A stretch of 64,000 nucleotides of DNA, taken from Aliiroseovarius pelagivivens. Lineage in GTDB: Bacteria; Pseudomonadota; Alphaproteobacteria; Rhodobacterales; Rhodobacteraceae. A program made the position numbers and the translations under genes. Each line of letters opens with the position of its first letter. Positions within the stretch are counted from its first letter, which is position 1. The notes under the pieces are model-generated. The model worked only from the letters and a program-made list of their open reading frames with translations. It was not told the DNA's origin and did not search any database. Positions 34,000-41,221 of this stretch are shown here, piece after piece. The DNA is taken from positions 1,178,001 through 1,242,000 of the forward strand of contig NZ_OMOI01000001.1 in NCBI RefSeq assembly GCF_900302485.1. Direction: 5' to 3'.

Positions 34000-34184
34000 T
34001 TCTATTCCTCCGAAAATGGCCCATTGGGCGTGGATGTCACGATCATGCTAGATCAAAGTTTCCGCGAACGTAAACCGGTTTTCGCGCAGTCGACGCAAGG
34101 GAACGCAATGTTTCTGCATGTATTGATCGCGACTTACACGCGAATGTCACTATTCCCGAAGGATTTCTCGCGCTAACATTTCGT

Positions 34185-34739
34185 ATGCGCATGTTTTCGC
34201 TGATCATACTGTTTGTTGTGTTGGTTGGGGTGACCCCACCGACGGCGATGTTTGCGCAGGATAGCAAAGAACAGTTGGATGATCTGTTTTCGCAGCTTCA
34301 AACTGCCGACGACAGCAATTGGGAAGCGCTTGAAGACGAGATCTGGGAGCTCTGGTCGCGTTCTGGTTCAGATGCGATGGATCTTCTGTTGCAGCGTGGT
34401 CAGAACGCGCTTGAAAAGGGCGATCTGGAACGTGCAATTGCCCACCTCAGTGCGCTTACCGATCACGCCCCGAGCTTCGCAGAGGGGTGGAATGCCCGCG
34501 CCACGGCATTTTACATGTCCGGAGAGCTGGGGCTTTCCCTGAATGACATCGCGCAAACACTGTCATTGGAGCCGCGCCATTTCGGTGCGTTGACGGGACT
34601 GGGATTGATCCTGGAGGAGCTGGGAAATGAAACTCGCGCACTTGAAGCTTACCGCCACGCCCTTGCTATACATCCGCACAGTGACGACATAAAAGGCGCA
34701 GTGGCCCGTTTGGAACAAAAACGGGTGAAGGATATTTGA
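34185..34739 (+). CDS. Secreted tetratricopeptide-repeat protein
   Basis: A 184-residue protein with an N-terminal signal peptide (MFSLIILFVVLVGVTPPTAMFAQ, cleavage near residue 25) and about three TPR motifs between residues 65 and 170 (GDLERAIAHLSALTDHAPSFAEGWNARAT, then SLEPRHFGALTGLGLILEELGNETRALEAYRHALAIHP). TPR proteins are scaffolds; the partner is unknown. Two start codons (34185, 34191) are close together and neither has a clear ribosome site. Confidence 0.82.
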   Translation: MRMFSLIILFVVLVGVTPPTAMFAQDSKEQLDDLFSQLQTADDSNWEALEDEIWELWSRSGSDAMDLLLQRGQNALEKGDLERAIAHLSALTDHAPSFAEGWNARATAFYMSGELGLSLNDIAQTLSLEPRHFGALTGLGLILEELGNETRALEAYRHALAIHPHSDDIKGAVARLEQKRVKDI

Positions 34740-34777
34740 TCGCCTGAACTTTGGGCGGGGCGTCGAAAGGGCAGAGC

Positions 34778-37588
34778 ATGGTTTCCGACAGCGCGCGAGG
34801 TGGCCCGCGGATCACTGCCGTTCTGGGTCCGACGAATACTGGCAAAACGCATTATGCGCTTGAGCGGATGCTGGGCTATCGCACCGGTGTGATTGGCTTG
34901 CCGCTGCGCCTTTTGGCGCGCGAGGTTTACGACAAGCTGGTTGGTCTGCGTGGCCCCAATGCGGTTGCACTTGTCACCGGCGAAGAACGCATCGTTCCCG
35001 ATCGCGCCCAATACTGGGTCGCCACAGTCGAGGCTATGCCATTGGGGCTAGGGGCTGAATTCGTCGCCATCGACGAAGTCCAGCTATGTACGGATGCCGA
35101 GCGGGGACATGTCTTTACCGACCGGCTGCTGAACATGCGTGGGACGCAGGAAACCCTGTTTTTGGGGGCCGATACGATGCGGCCCGTCATCGCGGGGCTG
35201 GTGCCAGATGTGCAGTTTCTGCGCCGAGAACGGTTTTCCGAGCTGATCCATGCCGGATCGAAGAAGCTTAGCCGCATGCCCGGGCGGTCGGCCATCGTGG
35301 GGTTCTCGGTCGACAACCTTTATGCCATTGCCGAATTGATGCGCCGTCAAAAGGGCGGGGTGGCTGTGGTGATGGGCGCGCTGTCGCCGCGCACTCGGAA
35401 TGCTCAGGTCGAGATGTATCAGAACGGAGATGTCGACTATCTGGTCGCCACAGATGCCATCGGTATGGGGTTGAACCTTGATATCGACCACGTGGCGTTC
35501 TCGGCGTTGACCAAGTTTGACGGCCACCGGATGCGTCCTTTGTTGCCCAGCGAGCTGGCACAGATTGCGGGCCGGGCAGGGCGACATATGAACCACGGCT
35601 CGTTCGGCGTGACGGGCGAAGCGCCGCTGATGTCCGATGAGGTTGCGGATGCAATCTGTTCGCACCAGTTCGCCCCCGACAAGAAGCTTTTCTGGCGCAA
35701 CCGCGATCTGGTCTTCGGCTCGATTCAGGCCTTGATCCGGTCGCTTGAGGCTCCGACCAGCAATGATTGGCTGACTCGTGGGCGGGATGCCGACGATGTT
35801 ATGGCGCTGAAGCTTCTGGCCAAGGATGCCGAGGTGACTGCGCGCGCCACCGATGGGCGGTCTGTGTCGCTTCTATGGGAGCTCTGCCAGCTGCCGGACT
35901 TCCGGGGTATCAGCCATGGGGAACACGCGGGGCTGATCACGCAGCTTTTCAACGATATCCATCAATATGGTCAGGTCAAACGCGACTGGTTCGCACGGCA
36001 GGTCAAGCGCATCGATCGCACGGATGGCGACATTGATGCACTGTCCAAACGCTTGGCCTATATCCGCACATGGACCTATGTGGCGCAACGCCGCGACTGG
36101 TTGGACGATGTTAGCCATTGGCGAGGCGAGACTCGTGCTGTAGAAGATCGCCTGTCGGATGCGTTACACGAGCGTCTGACCCAAAGATTTGTTGATCGGC
36201 GCACAAGCGTTTTGCTGCGCCGGTTGAAGCAGAAGGAGAGCCTTGTGGCTGACGTGAACGATAAAGGTGAAGTGACGGTAGAAGGCCAGTTTGTTGGCCG
36301 ATTGGAGGGGTTCCGGTTCAGCCAGGACACCGCCCAGACACCGGAAGAAGCCAAAACCCTGCGGGCTGCCAGCCTGAAGGCTTTGGCACCAGAATTTCAC
36401 CTGCGGGCAGACCGTTTTTATAACGCGCCCGACACCGAGATGGACTTCACCGAACAAGGTGGCCTGATGTGGGGCGAGCATGCCGTGGGCAAGCTGGTCA
36501 AAGGTGATGACGTGGCCAAGCCGCGCGTACAGGCTTTTGTCGATGACGAGGCCGGTTCGGATGTCGCTGAAAAGGTCACGCGCCGTTTGCAGCATTTCAT
36601 CGACCGCAAGGTGCAGGCGTTGTTCGAGCCTCTGACCACGATCGAGAAAGACGAGACCCTGACCGGCATGGCCCGTGGCTTCGGCTTCCGCATGATCGAA
36701 AATCTGGGCATCATCCCGCGCGATCAGGTCGCCGGCGAGGTCAAGGATCTGGATCAGGACGCCCGTGGCGCGCTGCGCAAGCACGGTGTGCGTTTTGGTC
36801 AGTTCACCATTTTCATGCCGCTTCTGCTGAAGCCCGCGCCGACTCGTTTGCGTCTGGTGCTGGATGGCTTGTGGAAAGGTCTAGACGAATTCCCCGAAAG
36901 CCCGCCCCCCGGTCTGGTAACGATCCCTGTGGTCGAAGGCGTGGACAGCTCGGCCTATCTTCTGTCGGGCTATCGCCCCTCAGGAACTCGTGCGATCCGC
37001 ATCGATATGCTGGAGCGTCTGGCCGATCAGCTGCGCGTAGAAGACAGCCGTGGCGGGTTTGAAGCCAAGGCCGATATGCTGTCGATTACCGGCATGACGC
37101 TGGAGCAGTTCTCGGACTTGATGCAAGGTCTGGGTTACAAGGCTGAGAAGGGCGAGCGCGCGAAAGTCAAAGCGGTGGCCGAGGCCGCTGCTGAAGACGT
37201 TTCTTCCGAAGCACCTGCTGCAGAAGCCCCCGCCGAAGCCCCGACTGCTGAAGAAGCGCCTGTTGAAGCTGCGTCTGAGGCCACCGAGGCTGCTGCCGAA
37301 GGCACCGGCCCCGAAATGGAGACCTTCTTCACCTTCACATGGGGTGGCTTTGGTCGCGCCCGTCAGGGTGGCGCTGGTAAACCGCGTGGCGAACGCGGGC
37401 AGGGCAAACCGGGCGGCAAACCGCGTGGTGATCGTTCGGGCGGCAAGCCCAAACGCGGCAAGGGTCCGAACAAAGGCCCGCGCGACATGAAGCCGAAAAG
37501 CTATCAGTCCGGTCCGAAGAAAGAAAAAGCCATCGACCCGGACAACCCCTTTGCAGCGGCCCTGATGGGTCTGAAAGACAAGGGCTAA
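34778..37588 (+). CDS. SUV3-like superfamily II RNA helicase
   Basis: A 936-residue protein. The N-terminal helicase core has Walker A GPTNTGKTHYALERML (about residues 18-33), Walker B IDEVQL (DEVQ box, about 98-103) and C-terminal motif VI QIAGRAGRH, closely resembling mitochondrial SUV3. A long central region follows, and the last 120 residues are low-complexity: an Ala/Glu-rich acidic segment (about 800-850) and a Gly/Lys/Arg/Pro-rich basic tail (about 865-920). A role in RNA turnover is inferred from SUV3. ATG 34778 has AAAGG upstream. Confidence 0.88.
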   Translation: MVSDSARGGPRITAVLGPTNTGKTHYALERMLGYRTGVIGLPLRLLAREVYDKLVGLRGPNAVALVTGEERIVPDRAQYWVATVEAMPLGLGAEFVAIDEVQLCTDAERGHVFTDRLLNMRGTQETLFLGADTMRPVIAGLVPDVQFLRRERFSELIHAGSKKLSRMPGRSAIVGFSVDNLYAIAELMRRQKGGVAVVMGALSPRTRNAQVEMYQNGDVDYLVATDAIGMGLNLDIDHVAFSALTKFDGHRMRPLLPSELAQIAGRAGRHMNHGSFGVTGEAPLMSDEVADAICSHQFAPDKKLFWRNRDLVFGSIQALIRSLEAPTSNDWLTRGRDADDVMALKLLAKDAEVTARATDGRSVSLLWELCQLPDFRGISHGEHAGLITQLFNDIHQYGQVKRDWFARQVKRIDRTDGDIDALSKRLAYIRTWTYVAQRRDWLDDVSHWRGETRAVEDRLSDALHERLTQRFVDRRTSVLLRRLKQKESLVADVNDKGEVTVEGQFVGRLEGFRFSQDTAQTPEEAKTLRAASLKALAPEFHLRADRFYNAPDTEMDFTEQGGLMWGEHAVGKLVKGDDVAKPRVQAFVDDEAGSDVAEKVTRRLQHFIDRKVQALFEPLTTIEKDETLTGMARGFGFRMIENLGIIPRDQVAGEVKDLDQDARGALRKHGVRFGQFTIFMPLLLKPAPTRLRLVLDGLWKGLDEFPESPPPGLVTIPVVEGVDSSAYLLSGYRPSGTRAIRIDMLERLADQLRVEDSRGGFEAKADMLSITGMTLEQFSDLMQGLGYKAEKGERAKVKAVAEAAAEDVSSEAPAAEAPAEAPTAEEAPVEAASEATEAAAEGTGPEMETFFTFTWGGFGRARQGGAGKPRGERGQGKPGGKPRGDRSGGKPKRGKGPNKGPRDMKPKSYQSGPKKEKAIDPDNPFAAALMGLKDKG

Positions 37589-37594
37589 GCCGCG

Positions 37595-38023
37595 ATGGCG
37601 GACACTCAGGGGAAGGGCGGTTCGCCGCCCGCCCCGACAGGATCGAAAATGCGCGTGGACAAATGGTTGTGGCACGCGCGTTTTTTTAAGACCCGAGGGC
37701 TGGCCACCAAACTGGTTTCAGCCGGACATATGCGGGTCAATGGCGACAAGATCGCGAAAGCTTCACATGGAATCACCACAGGCGACGTCCTGACCTTTCC
37801 GCAGGCCAAACAGGTGCGCGTGATCCGTATTGTGACCCTGTCGACACGCCGTGGCCCGGCGCCAGAGGCGCAAGAGCTTTACGAAGACCTTGATCCCCCC
37901 GCCCTGAAGACGGACAATGTTCCGCAATCACAAGCATCAGCGCCAAAAACGGTCGGGAAGGGCCGTCCGACTAAGAAAGATCGTCGCATCTTGGATCAAA
38001 CCCGCAGGTCCATGCTTGATTGA
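37595..38023 (+). CDS. S4-domain RNA-binding protein (Hsp15-like)
   Basis: A 142-residue protein with an S4 domain near residues 19-80: MRVDKWLWHARFFKTRGLATKLVSAGHMRVNGDK, as in Hsp15/HslR, which binds free 50S subunits with stalled peptidyl-tRNA. It lies six bases after the helicase gene, so both are co-transcribed and RNA-related. ATG 37595 is used here, but ATG 37649 gives the family's usual N-terminus (MRVDKW) and has AGGA upstream; I cannot decide between them. Confidence 0.88.
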   Translation: MADTQGKGGSPPAPTGSKMRVDKWLWHARFFKTRGLATKLVSAGHMRVNGDKIAKASHGITTGDVLTFPQAKQVRVIRIVTLSTRRGPAPEAQELYEDLDPPALKTDNVPQSQASAPKTVGKGRPTKKDRRILDQTRRSMLD

Positions 38024-38072
38024 TCCCGCGCGCTGTCCTAAGTGAGGCCAAGACCAAATTGAAGGTGCCACA

Positions 38073-38408
38073 ATGACCTATGTCGTCCAAGATAACTGCA
38101 TCGCCTGCAAATACACTGACTGTGTGGAAGTTTGCCCCGTAGATTGTTTCTATGAAGGTGAAAACATGCTGGTCATTCATCCAGACGAATGCATCGACTG
38201 TGGTGTGTGTGAACCGGAATGTCCGGCGGACGCCATTCGTGCGGATACCGAGCCGGGGACGGAAAAATGGGTTGAGTTCAACCGCAAATACTCGGAACTG
38301 TGGCCCGTGATCATCGAGCGCAAGGACCCGCTGCCCGAAGCTGAAGAGCGTGACGGTGAAGACGGCAAGCTCGAGAAATATTTCTCGGAAGAACCTGCCG
38401 AGCAATAA
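38073..38408 (+). CDS. fdxA: 7Fe-type ferredoxin FdxA
   Basis: A 111-residue small electron carrier. [19 protein letters not shown] and [12 protein letters not shown] give the cysteine pattern of ferredoxins with one [3Fe-4S] and one [4Fe-4S] cluster (the first CxxxxxxC lacks one ligand). GAAGGTG precedes the ATG. The fdxA-carD neighbourhood is common in alphaproteobacteria. The partner enzymes are not shown by the sequence. Confidence 0.94.
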   Translation: MTYVVQDNCIACKYTDCVEVCPVDCFYEGENMLVIHPDECIDCGVCEPECPADAIRADTEPGTEKWVEFNRKYSELWPVIIERKDPLPEAEERDGEDGKLEKYFSEEPAEQ

Positions 38409-38513
38409 GCCATTTCTGCCGATTGGTGGGGTTGTCGAAATCTGCAGTCACGGCAGAGGTTGACCGACTGGTCAAACTTCTGCATTGCAGCGCTTTTCCA
38501 AGCCCTGTTTTTA

Positions 38514-38522
38514 TGGTATACT
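38514..38522 (+). promoter_or_regulatory. Extended -10 promoter between fdxA and carD
   Basis: TGGTATACT is an extended -10 element (TGnTATACT). A -35 is weak (TTTTCC at 38494-38499, 17 bp upstream). Initiation near 38529 would produce a transcript that meets an intrinsic terminator after about 45 nt, so this may drive a very short RNA or an attenuated leader of carD. Confidence 0.45.
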
Positions 38523-38547
38523 AACAACAAATCTTGGGTCGATTGTG

Positions 38548-38577
38548 ACGCCCTGTACCTGAGGCAGGGCGTTTTAT
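38548..38577 (+). terminator. Terminator between fdxA and carD
   Basis: ACGCCCTG (38548-38555) and CAGGGCGT (38565-38572) form a perfect stem followed by TTTATTT. It ends either the fdxA transcript or a short RNA from the promoter at 38514. Confidence 0.82.
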
Positions 38578-38688
38578 TTCGGTGAGTCGTGACTTTTTTG
38601 CGCGGGCTTTCAGCGCCGCCAACTCGTTTTGTCCGATTGCGCCGATCCATGACACCCGACTGTAACAAAGACGCGAAGGATCGCTATA

Positions 38689-39201
38689 ATGAGCAAGAAG
38701 AAACTGGATTTCCGCCCGAACGAATACGTTGTCTATCCGGCCCATGGTGTTGGACAGGTCGTATCGATCGAGGAACAGGAAGTTGCCGGGATCAAGCTTG
38801 AGTTGTTTGTGATTTCATTTGAGAAAGACAAGATGACTTTGCGGGTGCCCACCAACAAAGCCACCGAAGTTGGAATGCGTGGACTGTCCAGCCCGGACGA
38901 AATTACCCAGGCAATGACCACCTTGAAAGGCAAAGCCCGTGTGAAACGCGCCATGTGGTCGCGTCGTGCGCAGGAATATGAACAGAAAATCAACTCGGGC
39001 GATTTGATCGCAATTGCCGAGGTCGTGCGCGATTTGCACCGCACCGATGATCAGCGCGAGCAGAGCTATTCCGAGCGTCAGCTTTATGAAGCTGCGCTGG
39101 AGCGTCTGACCCGCGAAGTTGCTGCCGTGGGTGGCGGTGACGAGCTGGCCGCACAGAAAAAGGTCTCGGACGTTTTGATGTCGCGCGCTGCTGCTGCGTG
39201 A
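38689..39201 (+). CDS. carD: CarD/CdnL-family transcription regulator
   Basis: A 170-residue RNA-polymerase-binding protein that stabilises open promoter complexes. The N-terminal CarD_CdnL_TRCF domain (about residues 8-65) reads EYVVYPAHGVGQVVSIEEQEVAG and ends with MTLRVPTNKATEVGMRGL, and the helical C-terminal domain contains WSRRAQEYEQKINSGDLIAIAEVVRDL, which in relatives contacts promoter DNA. GAAGGA precedes the ATG with eight bases between. It has its own terminator, shared with cobS. Confidence 0.94.
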   Translation: MSKKKLDFRPNEYVVYPAHGVGQVVSIEEQEVAGIKLELFVISFEKDKMTLRVPTNKATEVGMRGLSSPDEITQAMTTLKGKARVKRAMWSRRAQEYEQKINSGDLIAIAEVVRDLHRTDDQREQSYSERQLYEAALERLTREVAAVGGGDELAAQKKVSDVLMSRAAAA

Positions 39202-39220
39202 TCTCGTCCTAAGTCGTTAG

Positions 39221-39255
39221 AAAAGCCGTCTGCCATGTGCAGGCGGCTTTTTTTA
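39221..39255. terminator. Bidirectional terminator, carD and cobS
   Basis: AAAAGCCGTCTGC (39221-39233) and GCAGGCGGCTTTT (39239-39251) pair with one G-U and are followed by TTTT on the plus strand; on the minus strand the AAAA run gives TTTT as well. It lies between convergent carD and cobS and overlaps the cobS stop region. Confidence 0.85.
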
Positions 39256-40029
39256 TGAGATCAGGCTGACCATGACAGCCAGACCTATGATCTCGCTGAT
39301 CTGTTGCGACGCGCCCAGCACATCTCCGGTCTGTCCGCCGATCTTGGCTTTCGCCAGTGCCGCCAGTGCAAGGGCGCCGATCCCGAGGCAGACCAAAAGC
39401 GGCAGCAGGACGCTTGGCATCGCGATCAACACGACCAGACCCGTGACGCCGCTTGCACACCAAGCTGTGACCGCCGGGGGACGCCCGACCTGACTGGCCA
39501 AGCCATGTCCGCGCGCATTGGGCAGGGCTGCCATCAGAAGGACCATAGGAAGGCGGCTGCTGACGGCGATGACGACTAGCACGGATAGCACACCCGGGGT
39601 GGTCAGCAGTACGGCAAGGGCCGAGACGCGCAGACCTAGCGACAAAATCAACCCAATCACGCCATAGGCCCCGATCCGGCTATCTTTCATGATGTCTAGC
39701 CGCCGATCTCGATCGTAGCCGCCCCAAAACCCATCTGCGACATCGGCCAAGCCGTCCTCGTGCAGGGCGCCGGTGACCATGATTTGTCCCAACAGTGCCA
39801 GACAGGCTGCAAATAGCGGCGGAAGCCCGGTAGACAGGGCCGCTACGCCCAGTCCCCATCCGATCAGCGCTGGCACCAGCCCGGCCAGCGGCCACGCCCA
39901 CGCAGACCGAGCAGCCCGTTGGGTCGCAAGCTCTGCGTCCACCCGTATCGGTAGACGTGTCAAAAGCCCTATCGCCGCTGGGATATCCGCCGGATGCAGG
40001 ATTGGCTTCGATCTGTCGTGTTTCGTCAT
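39253..40029 (-). CDS. cobS: Adenosylcobinamide-GDP ribazoletransferase
   Basis: Membrane enzyme joining the alpha-ribazole nucleotide to adenosylcobinamide-GDP, the last step of cobalamin assembly. It has 258 residues and about six hydrophobic segments. FLTRLP-like [11 protein letters not shown] near the start, [37 protein letters not shown] (about residues 90-125, the metal-binding D-x-x-x-D region) and [16 protein letters not shown] are family motifs. ATG 40029 starts MTKHDRSK. It is divergent from cobT. Confidence 0.94.
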   Translation of the reverse strand: MTKHDRSKPILHPADIPAAIGLLTRLPIRVDAELATQRAARSAWAWPLAGLVPALIGWGLGVAALSTGLPPLFAACLALLGQIMVTGALHEDGLADVADGFWGGYDRDRRLDIMKDSRIGAYGVIGLILSLGLRVSALAVLLTTPGVLSVLVVIAVSSRLPMVLLMAALPNARGHGLASQVGRPPAVTAWCASGVTGLVVLIAMPSVLLPLLVCLGIGALALAALAKAKIGGQTGDVLGASQQISEIIGLAVMVSLIS

Positions 40030-40110
40030 ATTTGGTCTTTTGCAGTCTGGTTGCAGTTGTCCCCCATCGGTAAAGAGGGTGAGGAAATGAATCAATCAAG
40101 GAGTCTCGCC

Positions 40111-41130
40111 ATGTCGCAACAGCCATTCTCGACCCTGGCCGAGTTCAAGGCGCTGCTTGAGGCGGCGAACGGCCCGGATGCGGCGGCGATCCAAGCAGCA
40201 CAAGAGCGCAACGGCCAGTTGACCAAGCCCCCCGGCGCGCTGGGTCGGTTGGAGGAACTGGCGATTTGGGTAGCTGGCTGGCAAGGAAACGGGCGTCCCG
40301 AGCTGAATGCGCCTCAGGTCGTTGTGTTTGCAGGCAACCATGGTGTGACCGCGCAAGGCGTGTCGGCTTTCCCGGCGGAAGTGACCGAACAGATGGTGCT
40401 GAACTTCCAGCATGGCGGGGCGGCGATCAATCAGCTGTCCAAGGCCGCAGGCGCCCAGATGGACGTTCACGCGCTGGAGCTGGATCGCCCTACACAAGAT
40501 TTCACCCAAGGCCCAGCCATGAGCGAGGACGAGGTTGTATCGGCGCTTCTGGTTGGCTGGAACGCAGTCAGCGAGGGTGCCGACCTTCTGGTGACGGGCG
40601 AGATGGGGATCGGTAACACGACCTCTGCCGCCGCATTGTTCTTGGCGCTTTATGGTGGCGAGGCCGAGGATTGGGTCGGGCGTGGAACCGGCGTTGACGA
40701 TGATGGTCTGGTCCTGAAAGCCCGCGTCATCCGCGAAGGTTTGGCCGCCAACCCTGCAGTCTCGGGCAATGGGCTTGAAGCTCTTCGTTGTCTGGGGGGC
40801 CGCGAGGTCGCGGCGATGGCCGGCGCCATGGCGCGCGCGCGTGTGCTGGGCGTTCCGGTGATCCTTGATGGGTTCATCTCGACCGCCGCTGCCGCCTGTT
40901 TGCAGGATAGTGTGCCGGGGTCATTGGATCACACGGTTGCCGGTCACGTTTCAGCCGAGCTGGCACATGCCAACGCACTGGACCGTCTTGGCAAAGAACC
41001 GCTTTTGTCGCTGGGCATGCGGCTTGGTGAAGGCTCGGGCGCCGGGGTTGCGATCAATATCCTGAAGGCTGCCATCGCCTGCCATTCGGGCATGGCGACC
41101 TTTGCCGAGGCCGGAGTTTCGGACGGTTAA
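40111..41130 (+). CDS. cobT: Nicotinate-nucleotide-DMB phosphoribosyltransferase
   Basis: Makes alpha-ribazole-5'-phosphate from dimethylbenzimidazole and nicotinate mononucleotide for the lower ligand of B12. It has 339 residues. [14 protein letters not shown] near residue 32, [18 protein letters not shown] (about 70-87), [16 protein letters not shown] (about 162-177) and GVGLG-type ending [20 protein letters not shown] with the catalytic Glu are clear. AAGGAG lies seven bases before ATG 40111. It forms a divergent lower-ligand pair with cobS; no riboswitch is visible in the 81-bp gap. Confidence 0.95.
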   Translation: MSQQPFSTLAEFKALLEAANGPDAAAIQAAQERNGQLTKPPGALGRLEELAIWVAGWQGNGRPELNAPQVVVFAGNHGVTAQGVSAFPAEVTEQMVLNFQHGGAAINQLSKAAGAQMDVHALELDRPTQDFTQGPAMSEDEVVSALLVGWNAVSEGADLLVTGEMGIGNTTSAAALFLALYGGEAEDWVGRGTGVDDDGLVLKARVIREGLAANPAVSGNGLEALRCLGGREVAAMAGAMARARVLGVPVILDGFISTAAAACLQDSVPGSLDHTVAGHVSAELAHANALDRLGKEPLLSLGMRLGEGSGAGVAINILKAAIACHSGMATFAEAGVSDG

Positions 41131-41156
41131 CCACAGTTCATATCTGATTGGTGTTG

Positions 41157-41192
41157 GGCCGAAGCGTGAAAGCGTTTCGGTCCTTCTTGTTT
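41157..41192 (+). terminator. Terminator of cobT
   Basis: GGCCGAAGCG (41157-41166) pairs with CGTTTCGGTC (41173-41182), with two G-U pairs and a six-base loop, followed by CTTCTTGTTT. Confidence 0.65.
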
Positions 41193-41221
41193 GCGGGCGA
41201 GCGCAGCAGGGTCTGATCGCG

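Noticed and set aside
37135-37490. Short-period repeats in the helicase gene 3' end
   Set aside because: They encode the Ala/Glu- and Gly/Lys-rich tail of the protein and keep its frame, so they are coding low-complexity sequence, not a separate DNA repeat element.
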